A DNA stretch of 64,000 nucleotides from Spirometra erinaceieuropaei (taxonomy: Eukaryota > Platyhelminthes > Cestoda > Diphyllobothriidea > Diphyllobothriidae): positions 1,797,840 to 1,861,839 of the forward strand of contig CACRXP010000012.1 of the NCBI GenBank assembly GCA_902702965.1, in the 5' to 3' direction. The position numbers were made by a program, and so were the translations under genes. Below the pieces are notes generated by a model. It did no database searches. It was not told where the DNA came from and saw only the letters and a list, made by a program, of their open reading frames with translations. Below are positions 1 to 13,700 of this stretch, one piece after another. The number at the start of each line of letters is the position of its first letter. The stretch's first letter is position 1.

Positions 1-150
1 AGGATCCGTCCGAGCCATCCACCTGCGGCCTCCCTCGTCTCCGGTCTTCTTGACTCTGTCTTGACACCGGGCCCAGGCGGGGGAGGTGGAGAGAGTGTAG
101 GTAGATGCAGCGCAAGTCTACCCGCACTATAAACCCCTGCGCGGGGTTTC
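1..150. repeat. Dispersed GC-rich repeat, copy 1
   Basis: Positions 1-90 (GCCATCCACCTGCGGCC.., CCGGTCTTCTTGACT, TCTTGACACCGG) recur nearly unchanged at the other end of the window. The downstream part (GTAGATGCAGCGCAAGTCTA) resembles 27290-27320. No coding potential is recognised; class unknown. Confidence 0.6.
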
Positions 151-593
151 ACACAGTTTGCCCAAACTTTAGAGTTTTCACGGCTTTTGGCTTAGAGTGG
201 TCCGTACAGAGACGCCATCCGGTTAGATATGGCGAGGCGGATGTACTACTCATTTAACCTACACAACTCATGAATTGTTGGGCCAACGGTCGATATTTAC
301 GAAAGTCAGTTGGAAACGCTATAATTGAAAGGCAATTTGCTATCGTATTACCGCTCTGATTACCATATTCCTCTTCTGCTTTATCATGTTATACTTTGCC
401 GTTTGTTTGGTTCAACTAATCAACGTTTTATTTAACCGTTTACGCTTTGGTTTTTTGGGTTGCGCGCTCTATTAGATTTCATCCGCAAGTGCGTTAGGTA
501 ATGCATTCCAATTAAAACGTATGTTCCCTTAATTTAAAAAACGCCTACTTCGCGCTTTATCGACTAAGCAGTTACCAATAACAAATGAAGTCA

Positions 594-700
594 AAAAGCA
601 GCCGGAAGGGATGAGTTTGGTTTAGGTTTTTCCGTGTCCAGAAGAGGTTTACATCACACAAGAGGAGCTATAATAGTCTATTCTATTCTATTCATAAATG
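594..700 (+). repeat. Short dispersed repeat ending in TATTC units, copy 1
   Basis: The stretch GCAGCCGGAAGGGATGAG through CTATTCTATTCTATTC is matched at 45825-45925 with the same block order (GCAGCCG..GATGAG, TTTAGGTTTTT, AGAGG, CAAGAGG.GCTAT, CTATTCTATTC). This looks like the 3' end of a retroposed family with a short tandem tail. An ORF read across 634-1143 starts inside this repeat and is not believed. Confidence 0.55.
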
Positions 701-1387
701 TCTGTCTTCTCCCTCCGATTTTTTATTTTTCTCTGCTTATTTTTCCATCTCTACCTAAACTGGATATTCTAGTTTTAGAACGAGTCCTCCGAATTTTTTC
801 TTTTGTTGCTGGGGTTTCTTATGTCTTTCTAGTCGATATTGTAATATACCGACATTTAAAATCGGTCAAGCAATGTGTCGGTCGAATTCTGGATGATGTT
901 GTCCAGCCCCTTCACTCTGAACTAATTGCTGCGAAGTCCTCCTGCCCCATGTACTGCAGCTACCAACATGCTCTTGGCGTACATCGGCACCTCCGTTCTC
1001 CGTTTTTCCACCTCAGGCACGACACCTTACGCGTAAAGAAAGCGAAGGACAGAAACTGCGACTTAAATTGTCCCCCAAATAAATATTTATTTTGTGTAAA
1101 CTCAATTATTCTTGCATTATTTGTAGCTGAATATCCCGGTTAAGATGAATCAAACTCTTTATTCTAAAAATTTTAGAGGATACTTTGAGAAGTTATTGTG
1201 TTCCTCACCCTCTCTCTCACGCGCACACACAAACATACGCATACACACTGAATTCTGCATAAGGATTCTTCACTGCTCCTTCATGTCCTTCATCTGAACG
1301 GAAAGTTCTCCGTTTCGGGATCACAAGTGACCGAGAGTTTAAAGCAAATTCACTAGTATTAGATACAGTATTGACCCATTGTCGAGA

Positions 1388-1485
1388 TTTTCGTATTTAG
1401 TTTCTGTATTAGTTAGTTTCTGTATTAGTTTCTGCATTAGTTAGTTTCTGTATTAGTTAGTTTTTTAGTTTCTGTATTAGTTATA
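1388..1485 (+). repeat. Minisatellite, TTAGTTTCTGTA unit
   Basis: About six imperfect copies of a 12-16 bp unit (TTAGTTTCTGTATTAG) lie in tandem, with one T-rich interruption near 1460. Confidence 0.75.
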
Positions 1486-4400
1486 CAATTACTGGTTCTC
1501 GGAAAAATTTATTAGCAATTGAGAAATTTAATCCGTCGTTCCTGTCCAGTACTTTTTACACTCAACTAACGCCCCCTTGCTGTTGTCATGTCTGCAAACA
1601 TAATTTGGCGGCATACCAATGGACAAATAACAGCATTTGCTGGTATATGTACAAAATGATTGAACGGGTGTGAGTTAGACGATTGGACATTGTCATCGCC
1701 TACGGAGTAGTCGTGCTACGACGTAGTAATATAGATGTCGTCATGGCTTTTGATCAGACGGATTTTTCTGCCAGCGGTTTATCGGGGATGGTGAGCACTT
1801 AAGGCGGTCGTTCGCCATCTATATATCAGACACACCGAACACGACTTTTACGCTGGCAGGCGCCACGCATTTATTTCCGGCGTCTTGAAAATAGTGAACT
1901 TTTTTGTGCAAGACCACTTGTCACATTCACGGACACTCCTTGGTAAATCACCCAGAACAGATGTACCGCAGATGAGAAGTAATGCGCATATTTATCTGGG
2001 ATATATCAGTAGCTTAAACACCTGTTGCACATAGGGCCTTACGTTTGCGTGGATATTAAATTATTATTAACATGTCTGCTGTAGACCCGTCCATTCTAAA
2101 CAAATGTTGGCTGATCCCAAGTAAAGTTATCCAATCGTTCATGCTAAAGGATTTCGGAGCAGGAATTTGGATATGTAAGCCTTCCACAAAGCATGGTTTC
2201 CCAGTTCACTCGAAATGCAGCGGCACATGACTCGACTAATATGCCCGAACATTCCATTTCCGCTTCGCAGTGATACTACGTGTTGCGCCTGTAACTGATT
2301 CCGTTAAACAAGTCGAGGTATTGCTGCATGTCATGGTTGCATGCTATGCCATTTTAAAGGTAAGAATGTGCATAGGACACTCTACGATAGGGATTTATAG
2401 ACGGAGTGTGCGAAATATGGCTTCATACTGTTCCTGGGTATCATTGCAAAGGTGTTTCTTTGTGCCGAACCAGTCGTGTGCGGCACGCATAGACGGGCTG
2501 ATGAGTCTTGTCAGTTACTACGCCCGATTGTGCATTCAATCTTCCTGACTATGTTGACGCCGGGTCCGATGAATGAGAGGGGTGAGAGTGTGCTGGATAA
2601 ATCGCAATTCTGCATGCACTGTAAGCTATTCCACGCGCAGGTCATCACCCATGCGTCCATCCTGCTGTGGGGCACATAGTGGACATCATCGGCATCGACA
2701 GTCAAATTGTCACAGATGCCTCACTGCGGAAGCCCTTAAACAGAGAAATGATCCGTATGTTTCTTTACGCGCGCATCATTCGGTTTATTTAGGTGTAGTG
2801 TATGTCTTCCTCGTGTGTCTGCTCGAGGTCCAAGAACATGTGTTCATAGCATGGTTGATTTAGCTGCGGCACTGTCAATTATGAGCTAAGTCTCTACATC
2901 CATGCTTGTCTAGAACGCTCTGGCAACGATCAAGGTGTTTAAATGTGTGAGATTGGTGGAAAGCTACGGAAGTTGGGCAAACCTTACTGCCTGCTTTGAA
3001 AATTATTCCGCTCGGGCTCTTAGCATCAAAAAAGAGGAAAACATCACCGACTTTTCTTGCTATTGTGAAGTATGTTATTCGTCTTCAGTCATGCTGAGTT
3101 AGAATGTGTCCAGAGATATTCTGAGGTTCGTTGCAAGGAAGGAATGCCGCGCAATAGACACCGCACTGTTCATTTACCGGACCACGTTCTGCGTCATTTA
3201 GAACCAAACAGATTTTCGTCATCCCTGGCCGACAGTTTCTCAGGTAGAATAAAGAGTATATTTCAGGCGCATCGTGTATACCGGGGCAAATATTTCGTAA
3301 TATGACCGAACAAGAACACGTCAGAAATATAAAAACGTATTTGAAGTTGGAACGTGAGCACGCCAACAGTGCGCTGCCGGTTGCAGACGGTTATTCTTGA
3401 CACCTTGAATGTGATCAAAGAGTAATCGTGGTCAGTACTTTGCATTCGAATGTGTGTCACACTTTGTCAAAAGATTGGTTGTGTTCAGATCGCGGCAGGG
3501 TATGTGACCGCCGTCACCGCACATTGTTTTTGTGGGATCCTAGAGATCAGTTCGGATATCTTTGAAAATTCTATTCGGTCATCTATGATTAAAGTCGTCG
3601 AGGCAAAATGATCTCGTTCTACCCCTTGCCCCCGACAAAATTTCGGTATGTTTGTTAACATATTCACAAGGACTTCGTTCTCCTCGACTTTTGCAAACGG
3701 TAGTGTGTTGATGACTGTGAGAAGTTATTCAAATTCTTCAGCTGTATTCGCCTGAAATCCTGCAACCTTAATTTAGCTGATAAGTGTTGGCTTTTCCTCA
3801 CTCATACTATTTCTGCCATAGCAAACTACTCTATATTTTTTCATTATAAGTCCCACCGTCAAGGGATTTTGCTACATGAATCCTAGACCTAAGTAAGCGA
3901 TTCGTGGGAACTTAACTGGGTTCGTGTGTGGTCTAGTGTAACTTTTCCAAATAAAACACGATCTTAATTCCACTGTTTTTGTCCTGCTTTAGATGAAGCA
4001 GTGCCATAAACTTCATCCTCATTTAGTAGTGAAAGTCCACATCCCAGACGTCGAAGAATTCTGGAAAGGTACCCACGGAAGCTCGGAGATATAAGGACAC
4101 TGTTATGGATAGGCTAGAACCAGTTTGTGTGAAGTCGTGTCGTGGGTCACAAATGAAGACCATAAAATATTATTTGCGATCTTGCGCGTTATGTGATTGC
4201 TTCAGTATATAGCCACCGTTCCCTACCACATTTCCACAAACTTAGCACAGAAAGTGAATCCGCAGAAAATAAGCAGATATTTTTCGTACAATCAAGCTGT
4301 ATTGGACAGATTTACTGCTAGAATGTGCTGGACCTTGTAAGATTCAATTAAACACACTGCGATTCTTCCTCAGTTAACTGCCAAATGATCAATCTATGCT

Positions 4401-7400
4401 AGAAGCCTCTTCTGGAATGCATAAACCCTCAGTCCATAAATACATCGATTCCCTGACATGTCAATGTGGGCAAAAACCAAGAGAACAACTCGGTAAAACG
4501 GTGGAAAACTGACCCAATTACGTGGTGCATGAAACAGCGACCAAATGACGCCACGGAAGTTTCACCGGAAATAGGGCCAAATCAAGACGTCCGTTTACTA
4601 CGGCAAATTAATTCACAAAAAATTCCTGCAGTACACTCCATTCACACGAAGGCTACAGATCAGTCTGTTCAGTATGACTGCCAGCAACCACACGGCTACT
4701 GGAACTTGAAGACATACACGAGTTAATGGCTACTCCTGTTCTGCATATGAGAAATTTTAAGCGAGTGAAAATTAATGCATTAAATTTTTCTGTCGCGTTG
4801 CATTTGGCTTGTCCATACTCCGTAAACTGTCAACTCCTCTCACTGCATTTTATCTGCGTTGATTCATTCTTTGTTTAGCATACTTAGCTTTTAACATATC
4901 CGTGCTTTTCGATATATCGACACCCGCCATTCTGTGGACTGACACTTCAGCCAAAAGTGAATATTCTAAGCATAGTCATCTCGATCGTTTTTATTGCATT
5001 GAATGGTTCATACGTACAAAGTGTTTTTCCTTAATTTTAGCACATTCCGCCGACCCTTGGTAAAATGCTTCTGGAAATTATCGGAATTTGCTAAGGACAG
5101 TGAGAAGGGAACATCGATCGAAACAAGTACGATGTCAATGAGTGTTTGTAATGAAGGAAATATAGGTGGCATTGTTGTGTTACCTAGTTAGGCCGTCCGT
5201 TAGGTTCACAGGGCAGTAAAATTGGTATTCTCCATTTTCCTGGGTCAGTTAGATATGGGCAGCGTTCTAAACCTACCGTTGATTGCATCACTTCACACTT
5301 TTCGGTCATAACGAGATAAAATTCGAAAGTATTTCAAAAGGACCAAAGCATTCTCAAATCTCAAACGCATGGACTGACTCTGTCGACGCAATTTCATCAG
5401 TCTGTCTTAAGCATATGGAAATGATTATCCGAAAAACTGCCCTTAACCTCACATTCGGACTAACGAGAAAAGTCTTGATTCCTTGGGTGGGGATGCGGTA
5501 GCTGATGCTTGTTAAATAATATGGCATAGATATAGAAAATCTTGATCTACTGAACTACAGACCAGGACACCCTCATAGTGACAGTAGCAATACTAATCTC
5601 CTGCCTTGCATGGGGCTGAAACGTGCTGCTTTTTAAATACAAAACCTGATTTGCATATATTTGAGGAGCCATAGGAAGTGTCTATGATGGTTCTTTTGAA
5701 GAACAGCGGTTCCGCCATTTAACCCTCAATATAAGGTTGTAAACATTTGGAACATCTTTTCTTCATAGTGATCTGACGGTTCGAACATCAAGTCCGACGA
5801 TGTCCATCGTATGCCCCACAAAAGAGGTGGGCGTGGAGACGGTTACCTGTAGGAATTAGCTTTTGAATGTAGTAGACTTACTTTGGATCTCCGGCAGTCC
5901 CTCGTCCCCACCCACCTGAACCCAGTGACATTAACAAGTCGGGAAGACTTGGAGAAGAATAGAGTGTAGGTTGCCGGCGCGGGATGAATACCCACCTAGG
6001 CTTACCACCTTAATCCTGGTCCACACACAAATGACCGATATTTCATAGAGTAAGAAAACGGGTCGGCTCGGATCCAAGCCCATTTGAGTGCCGTGAAGGC
6101 CACCTTAAGACGGAGCAATGCGCACGTTCAATTTTCGACAAGGACAAATAGTGCCATTTTTCTACTGTCTGACTAGCCGAGGTTAGCTTGGTGCTCGGTT
6201 ATCCCTCCCAAGAATTGGTGTGTAGGTGGCATCGTCCAGCTTTGGCGATGTTGTTTATTGTACAATTCGTGCTATTACCTGCAGGCTTTGTCACCTATTT
6301 TTGCATTCCGTTTTATGCTTTTCAAATTTGCTTGGTTTTTCACGCGTATTTCTTATTTGCCCTGTTTGTTTTATTCCGGAAATCTGAGTATTTCTGCTTA
6401 AGATCCTAATCATCCAGTAGAATTGTCCAGATCTCGACCGATTAAGGCTTTTACTAGGATGAGACATGCGTGTTTTGATAGCTATTTTTCTCCATAATAC
6501 CTGCAACCACTAGCTCATGTCTTCTGTATTTTCGCCCCAGTCTTCCTGTTGGTTTTTCTTTCCCTTAAGTACTTAGGAGAGACGCTCCCGCCTCCTTTCA
6601 GCGTGATTTTGTTCCTCAGCATATCCAACGCACAGTGTGTGATATATGGACTTTGCTTATGATACTGCTAACCTCTGCCCCCAGACCCTCTTAAATTCAA
6701 CATCTTGCGTTTTCTTGGAATTCTGTATACGCATTAGTTCCCGTCTGTTATGCATTGCCCTCGCTATTTTCCCATTTGGCTACAGGTATTGTTCTGTTGT
6801 GCAGCCCCTACGTTATCTCTACCGTCTCGGTGTGTTGGCGGCAGAGTTTGGCGATACTGGAGTGATAATTTCTGATGTATTTAACGTAAGCGTTTGGGCC
6901 TGAGCTTAAAGTTACGGCATTGGGCTCAGTGATCAATGAATCCATGCTGGGATTCTACGTCTTTCGGCCAGAGGTTCAGTCATGACTGGGCGAGGGGGAG
7001 TGAATATGCCAGAAAGATCTCCCTATCACGGCAACTACTATCGCTTACTGATTGCGATCGCCTGTCGTGCTCTAGACGGGAGCTCAAAGAGAATCGATGA
7101 ACACCACTCTCGGCTGCCCTTCTCGTCCAGTTACCTCATTCTTAGCGGTCGGGTATTTTTATAATTATTTCCCAAGAATGCTCTATGCACTATTGTCGTG
7201 GCTTTGTTGATTCGAATAAACACATTGTTAACTCGATTGTATTGTGTTGTCGAATTAGAAAATACTATCCGGATAGTCGGATTTGAAGGCTTTCCACCGG
7301 ACTGGACTGCAGCATTGAACAGAAATTTCACTAACGTTGGCCGGATTAGAAATTTCTGTTTGATGTACCATATCTAAAGTTCCGCTCCTACCTTCATAAA

Positions 7401-7700
7401 AATCATTTTTGAAATAAGTTCAAGCAAGGCTTGTAACATACATGGTAATCGAAAGAATCAAAGGACTAGTAAAGACTAGGTGTGTAGATCACCTTATGTC
7501 ATTATTGGTGGGTTTTTGTGCCTAATTTTGCTGCGATATTGCCTGAATTTTATTTACAGCTGTTTCCATGTTACTTAAGTGTTTCGTATTGGTATTTCTG
7601 ATTCCAGCACTAGTTGCCTCTTTAATTTGCCTAATGCCTGTATTTTTGTCTGGTCTGGCTAACCTTTTTGATGTCATTGTTCGTGTCTCCACGCATAGTA
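1486..7700. other. Gene-poor stretch with no recognised feature
   Basis: Only short ORFs (up to about 96 codons) occur, on both strands, with no recognisable domains or convincing splice-joined coding. A GC-richer patch at 5880-6060 vaguely resembles the repeat at position 1 but is too diverged to claim. Upstream regulatory sequence for COG1 may lie further right. Confidence 0.4.
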
Positions 7701-7770
7701 ATCTGCAGTAACGAGTCTAAAGAGTCCTTAACACTTTAATCTTCAGCGGCAGAAACAGAATACCGAAGGT

Positions 7771-8660
7771 CTAAGAGCCACTTACAGGTCTTTCCGGACT
7801 ATTTAAACTGATTTTGAGTTGACGGGGGCAGGGGCATCGGATCGAGCTTAACAGCATTAACCATATAGGGCGGATTACGAAAATACTCCCGAACCACATC
7901 ATGCACTTTTCTTGGATGGCCTGCGGTATCCTCTCAGTGTTGTTGCAGCGAGTGTGAACTGTGCCATATTGGTCCGGTTCGGGGAACTTCATTGGAGGAA
8001 CGGTCCTCAGGCGATAGTGTTCAAAAACCTGTTTTCGGTCGTCCTCCGCGCACACACCCCAGCGGGACTGACTGGACAGACAAGTAGCAGATGCGGACCT
8101 TCATGATAATAGATATATCAGGACGGCTCCATACGCATTTTAGGTTTTGCAAAGACCCCACGAACGGCATCGATTCGGTCGACGCGGCCGTTCTTTTGAC
8201 AACTTCGCCTCAAGTCGTTTGATCATTTTTACTTCTTCAAGCTGATGATCACGGATTCCCAGTGCTACCGTCTCTTGGTCAGAAGTACAATCCACAAACA
8301 CTGGTCTTCTCAGCGTTCATGGATAAACTAACTTATCTAACGATATCGTTCGCATGAGATGCGTAGGCCGTCTCCGTTCGATGTTAGTAGGCTGATACTG
8401 TCAGCGTACTTGAGGTCAGTCAACCGGACTTCGGTTGCATAATCAACAATGCGAAGCCCTCGTAAAACCCTTCAGGCATGATCACAGCCGTACCAAGCAC
8501 AAGAACTCGAGCAATGTTGGAACTGTAGGAGACGTTGATTACGGCAACTAATTTTGTCGGTATACTATCAAAATTAGTGATTCGCCAGAAGGACTCGTGG
8601 CGAACGGAGTACATGCTGCGACTAAATCAATAAAATAGACGACAATCCGCAGCTGGTCTT
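7771..8660 (-). mobile_element. Degenerate LINE fragment (reverse transcriptase and C-terminal region)
   Basis: Minus-strand reading gives, with frameshifts and stops, a reverse-transcriptase-like series: SVRHESFWRI near 8590, LTDLKYADSISLLTS near 8400 (the YADD catalytic motif degraded to YADS), and a C-terminal TRCNNTERIPQAIQE..MWFG near 7930, like the LRWFGHV tail of many flatworm LINEs. This is a dead copy; assignment to a LINE clade is not attempted. Confidence 0.55.
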
Positions 8661-9988
8661 TAGGAATGCGCTGCAGTGTGACTATTTAGTCAATGGGCTT
8701 ACGTCTAGCCCACAACCCGGCCTGGTCAAGTATCTTTCTGAGGTCACGTACGTCGAAAGTACCTGAAATTGAAAATAACAGAGATTTTTACGGCACCTTC
8801 AACAAGACGTATGCCGTTATGGCTCCCGAACCTTGTGTCCTCACCCTTTTTTTAAAACAGACATCAGGAGCGATTTTATATCTCCAAGCTCACGCGCTGG
8901 TCAACAGCTGATGTTTTTGCTCACACGAAGACGACAGACACTGGTAAAACGACCCTTAAGTCAGGTAAATCGCCCCGGTCTCCACGAGATCAGTGCATGG
9001 CCCGCTTGTTATAAGAGGATGATCGCCTGACTGTGTCCACCAAAAGAGTCAGGTGGGCCGCTGTGATGTAGTGTGGGGTGAGAGTTGACTCCAGGGATCT
9101 TGATTTTCTGTAAATCTGAATTGATGATTTGCACTTCGGACAGACAACAGAACCCATGTTGTACTAGTGAAAAATCCGTGCCGTCAGACTCTGGGTACCA
9201 GGGTCCAGCACCATTCGCACAGCATCCAATACCAAGGGTTCCTTCCTAATTGAGTAGTTTAATTCTCATACTATGCTCTCACACTGCACCAGGGTTGAGG
9301 AGTTCGTCGGTTCCGTGGACACCGTAACATGGACCGCAATGCCGGAATCTGACAATTTTCCTGAGGTTTTTTTGGAACTTTGCGTACAGGCGCCCTTCAA
9401 CAACCGTTCAGATCGCTCGTTAGTTGTCTTCTCTCGCGCACTGGCTCAAGAAACTGAAACCGGCGCATGGATAACACAGACGGTTACTCATTGGGAGGTC
9501 ACGGTCGCCATGTCAAGTGCCGTCATTGACTCTTGCGCTATTTTGTAAGGCAGTCAGTCGGGTTGCCAAACCTCAGTCTCCCGTACCATCGCAAACGCTG
9601 TCACTGTTCTACTACAGCTTATTCGCCAGATTTAAGAGCCTGTTTACTTTACAGCTGGCCTTCAATGAAGGCTGTTCCGTCATCCGCCACCTGTGAACGC
9701 GACAGATATCTAGCAGCTCGTCTAATAGGTAGACCTGTATTCACGAGCGAGCCTTCCTTGTTAATAGTTTGCTTGTAAGCCAATTCCATCGGACTTAATG
9801 GTTCCCTAACGAGTTCTGCAGACTTGGTGAATCTCTTAAAAACTGATCGGCGTCTAATCTGTATGATCAATATTTACTTTGCTTTATAGTTTTCAAGTTT
9901 AGAACTTATCGAAAGTCTATATCCACGTTATTTGCCTTATTCTACACCGCATCGTGTTTTTGTAATTTGTCCCACAGCCCGCTGAATT

Positions 9989-10717
9989 ATGGATGCCTCC
10001 GTTGATGAAATATTCAGGCAGAACACGGTAGATGACATTCGCCGTATCTGTGCCGGAATACGGTAGTGGTGTTTTTTCTCGGAAACTTACCCGCTTCACA
10101 GAAATGAAGTTGAAAATAAAAAGGTCGAACTGCGGTTTCTGGTGGGTGAACGACATCGGGACATTATTGAAGCATCGGACAGCATCTTGTTTATGAAGGA
10201 GTCTAGCTCTGAGGTTAGTGGCTAACATCCCTCGCATAGCCTCTCTAGATCAGTCGTCTGTTGGATCTGCTAGAGAACGCCTGCAGACCCCTATCCTCTG
10301 CCACCTTGCCTTCCACAAAAGTTTCTACGTAAGCATTCACGTAGTTGACAAAGCTATCTCGTCTTCACTCCTTTCTTCTAGATTGGATGCTATAAAAATG
10401 AATCAGAAGAAGTCAATAGCTGCCCAGCTAAAACTGCTGCTAGACGTTCCGGAGTTGGTATTCTGTGACTTCTCACTGTCATCCTTTTTCTTTAGACATG
10501 GTCTGCTTTAGACGATTCGGACTACACTACGGCCATGCTTTTCTTTCTTCTGGGCAGACATCTGTCCGTGAAACTGCAGCTCAGTGGAGAAATGCTTTCT
10601 GCTCACGTGAACGCCAAGGTGCTCTTAAAACGCCAGTGGGCTGCGTTGGACCATGTTGAGACGACGATAATCACTGCTTGCCGTAGCCAACTTTCTGCGC
10701 CGTTTGCTGACGAAGAG
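9989..10717 (+). CDS. COG1: COG1 5' exon cluster, exons 1-5, with four short introns
   Basis: These five exons lie within 730 bp and are split by introns of 39, 35, 53 and 38 nt (10063-10101, 10214-10248, 10329-10381, 10458-10495). The start at 9989 is the first ATG in frame, and the residues after it match the helical N-terminus that COG1 shares with other tether subunits. An AG preceded by a pyrimidine-containing tract lies at 9976-9977, 12 nt before the ATG. It could be a cis acceptor for a non-coding 5' exon or a spliced-leader acceptor. Exon 3 (SRLLDLLENA and following) is the least conserved piece and rests mainly on phase consistency. Confidence 0.85.
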
Positions 10718-13700
10718 GTCTGGTACCGACCTAAAAATTCTTGCTCTTACACCTTGCTATTCATTGCTAAATTTTTTGTCGGGTGTTTTGCGGATTATCA
10801 TCATTTGTCTCTCTTTCCTCTCCGTCTGCCCCCCACTCCTCTCTCTTCAATACCCTTCGTCCTTATTCTCCCGTAATCTTCTTACATAATCATCGACAGT
10901 ACGCTACATTCTCCTCCTCCTCCTCCTCCTCCTCCTCCTCCTCCTCCTCCTCCTCTGCGTCTTCCTAACCAACCCCAATACAACTGACAGTTCGGTCGCC
11001 ACATGCGAGGACCTCCACCGCGTGTCCTACAGAGCGGGCGTGGCATCGGCAACTTGCACGTGAACTAGTTTCTAATAGTAGTGGACTTGCACAGCATCTA
11101 CTTCATTCTGCACCCTCACCACCTTCCTCCAATGGGAAGGCAGCATCGTGGACGCAGTGGCCGACAAAGCTCAGCCACTCGTGACTTGTTCTGCGCACTC
11201 ATGCCTCCAGGCTTCTATGTGGGCGACTCGGATTTCGCATGCGTGGAAGTTTCACGGAGGTCACATTAGGAAGGAGTCATTTCGATCTGATTATCAGCCT
11301 TGAGAAGGATCGAGTTATTCCTTCAGTTGACAACCGCCCAAGCGCATCATGATACATTCAAGCGCGTCAGTTTCATTATTTGTGTGGAAAGTGCTGATTT
11401 GCAATATGGGGCGGATTCCCTAGGTTGCGCAGTGGCCTGTGTTTAGGTCAAGCCATGGCGCACATATACGGCAGTAGTTCCGGCAACAGCGCGCACTCAG
11501 CCCAATCTGATAAATGCGCGTCGTGGTTTTGATTTAGTATGTTTGCAGTGTAGCCCATTGTTGGGGCTTACCTAATACAACCACTATTACCATCGTTTTC
11601 ACTAGCAGTACGCGCTGTCATTCGTTTTTATTTAGTTTGCGAATTCCACGCTTATCTAAGGGTCTTTTGAAGTCTGCCCCTTGTGAAAACCACACTCAAT
11701 CGCTTTAGTGATCAGCTGTGCATATCCGTCTCGGTGAATAGCCGGCTGAACATCCACAATATTTTTTCTGACTGTGTTGTTGAGAGTGGTATGTATATGG
11801 CCATTCCAGTCTCCTATGTCTTTGTCGATAATAACATACTGCCTATAGCACGCGCCGCTGTGCGGCTGCTGGTTGGGTTCGAGAGAGAGCCCGTAAGACA
11901 CAACGGAACGAGTGAGTTCCGTAAGAACGATCGGTGAGCGTCCCCTACCATTGTATATTACCGATCGAAACCGACAGAGCTGTTGGCGTGTGGCCCAGCG
12001 GTTAGAGCCGTGGACTTATGACTAGCAGGTCGCGAGTTCGAGCCTCGGGTGTTCCACTCCTCGGGGTTGGGTATGGCTGGCTGATGACGGCTAATGAGCC
12101 AGAAACGGCCACTCCAGTCTCCCTTGTCTTTGTCGGTATCATGTCATTTACTTCTGCTACTAGTCGCTGTGCGACTGCCTGCGAGGGTGCTATTATGAGC
12201 TCAAGGCACAGCGGAACAATCACGTTCCGTAACCTGATCGGTGAGCACCCATCTTTAGTTTTATTAACTGTCCAAACTCGACTCACCGACCTTCTACTGT
12301 TCCCAACTGCCTTGGTCGAAGTCGAGCGGTTTTTATTCACCACTGTTTAATAAAAATAAACCCAAATAAACCCTTTTAAGTACTTTAGATGATATCTGCT
12401 ATTTGAGTAAATTCACTTTTTTTACTACCTTTTTGTGTTGCAGTCCGTATGCGGGGCTTTGTCGGCACTGACTGTCCTCGAGGATCAGACTATGGAACAG
12501 TCTTTGGAGGAATTTCTTTCAGGAAGGACCGTACGTATCACTATCCACCCCATTCTATTCATTTCGTTCGATTTTCATTTTCAGATAATTTTGTTAGTTT
12601 TTGTTCCCAAACGGTGTTTTTTACGTGACACGGAAAACTAAATTCGGGTCACTAGAATTCGTTTGCAGTAGCCCAATTGCCTCAGAAATCTGCCTTCCTG
12701 TGCTCATTTGAGACCAAAAGGCACTATTGCTCTCCCATTTCCTGGTTAAAGTCTGTACTCGTACATCGATGGGTACTGTTGTCGATCATTACTGCGCATA
12801 ATGAACGACTTTGACGAACATATGTATGGTAGTCGGGTAGCATGATGTTCCTCTGTTATGTTGTCCGCATTCTTAAATACAAACTGAGCTGCCAGACAAT
12901 TGTTCCATTTCGCTTTTGGAGACAGGGAGGAAATGAGCCTTCTTTTTCGGAATCATTCTTTCCCTTCTGATGCCCGCTTTACATTTGACTGTTTTTTTTT
13001 AAGTGCGAACTGCCTCGCACGACTACGAGGTTTCATTCAGTTAAATACTCGTTCTCCAACATTTTACTCAGTAACAGCTGCAGATTATAATCGCGGTCTC
13101 TCCTATTTTAGTTTCTTTTTAAGCGTGATAGGCAAGGCCTTGGGTAGGGGGAGCTCTATTATTTGCCGTGCCGAAAAGTTCCGCCATTAAAGTATTACTG
13201 ACACGGTATACGTAGCATGGTTTAGCAGAATTATTTCCGTTGGTGTGGTATTTATTTTCGTTATACCCGTTTTCACAGTTGGCGGTTAATAAACTGCTCG
13301 GGTGTGAGTCTCCTCTTCCGTCAGCTGTTCCAAGATCAGGTGAAGTACATGAGAGTCACATCCAGTTGCCTGTCCGTCGTCGTCTAGCCCTTGTCGCTGA
13401 GCTTCTGTTGAAGACTTTGGATCTTGTTGGTAGACTCTACGCCTGCTGCGAGGAGAATGCCGGTGGCCAAATCAGCATCCAGTTGAAGAATCTCCTATCT
13501 TGGCGTCTTAGAGGTATCTCTCTTTTCTGAGTCACGACTAGTCCAAATAACGGACGACTTTTGTGGCTGTACTTAAAATTCTCCTAACGCGAAAGCCGTG
13601 CCTTTTATCTCTTTTCTGCTCTACAGACACACCCTGCTTTGCCAGCGACAACCTGTTTGAGTACATTCCTGAGAACGTAGCCTCCTTCCGAATCGATTCT

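Noticed and set aside
634..1143. 169-codon ORF with hydrophobic stretches
   Set aside because: It starts inside a dispersed repeat, is AT-rich with chance hydrophobic codons, and matches no family.
12001..12060. Possible tRNA gene
   Set aside because: The tRNA-like head is followed by the repeated SINE body and recurs at several other loci, so it is a SINE head and not a functional tRNA.
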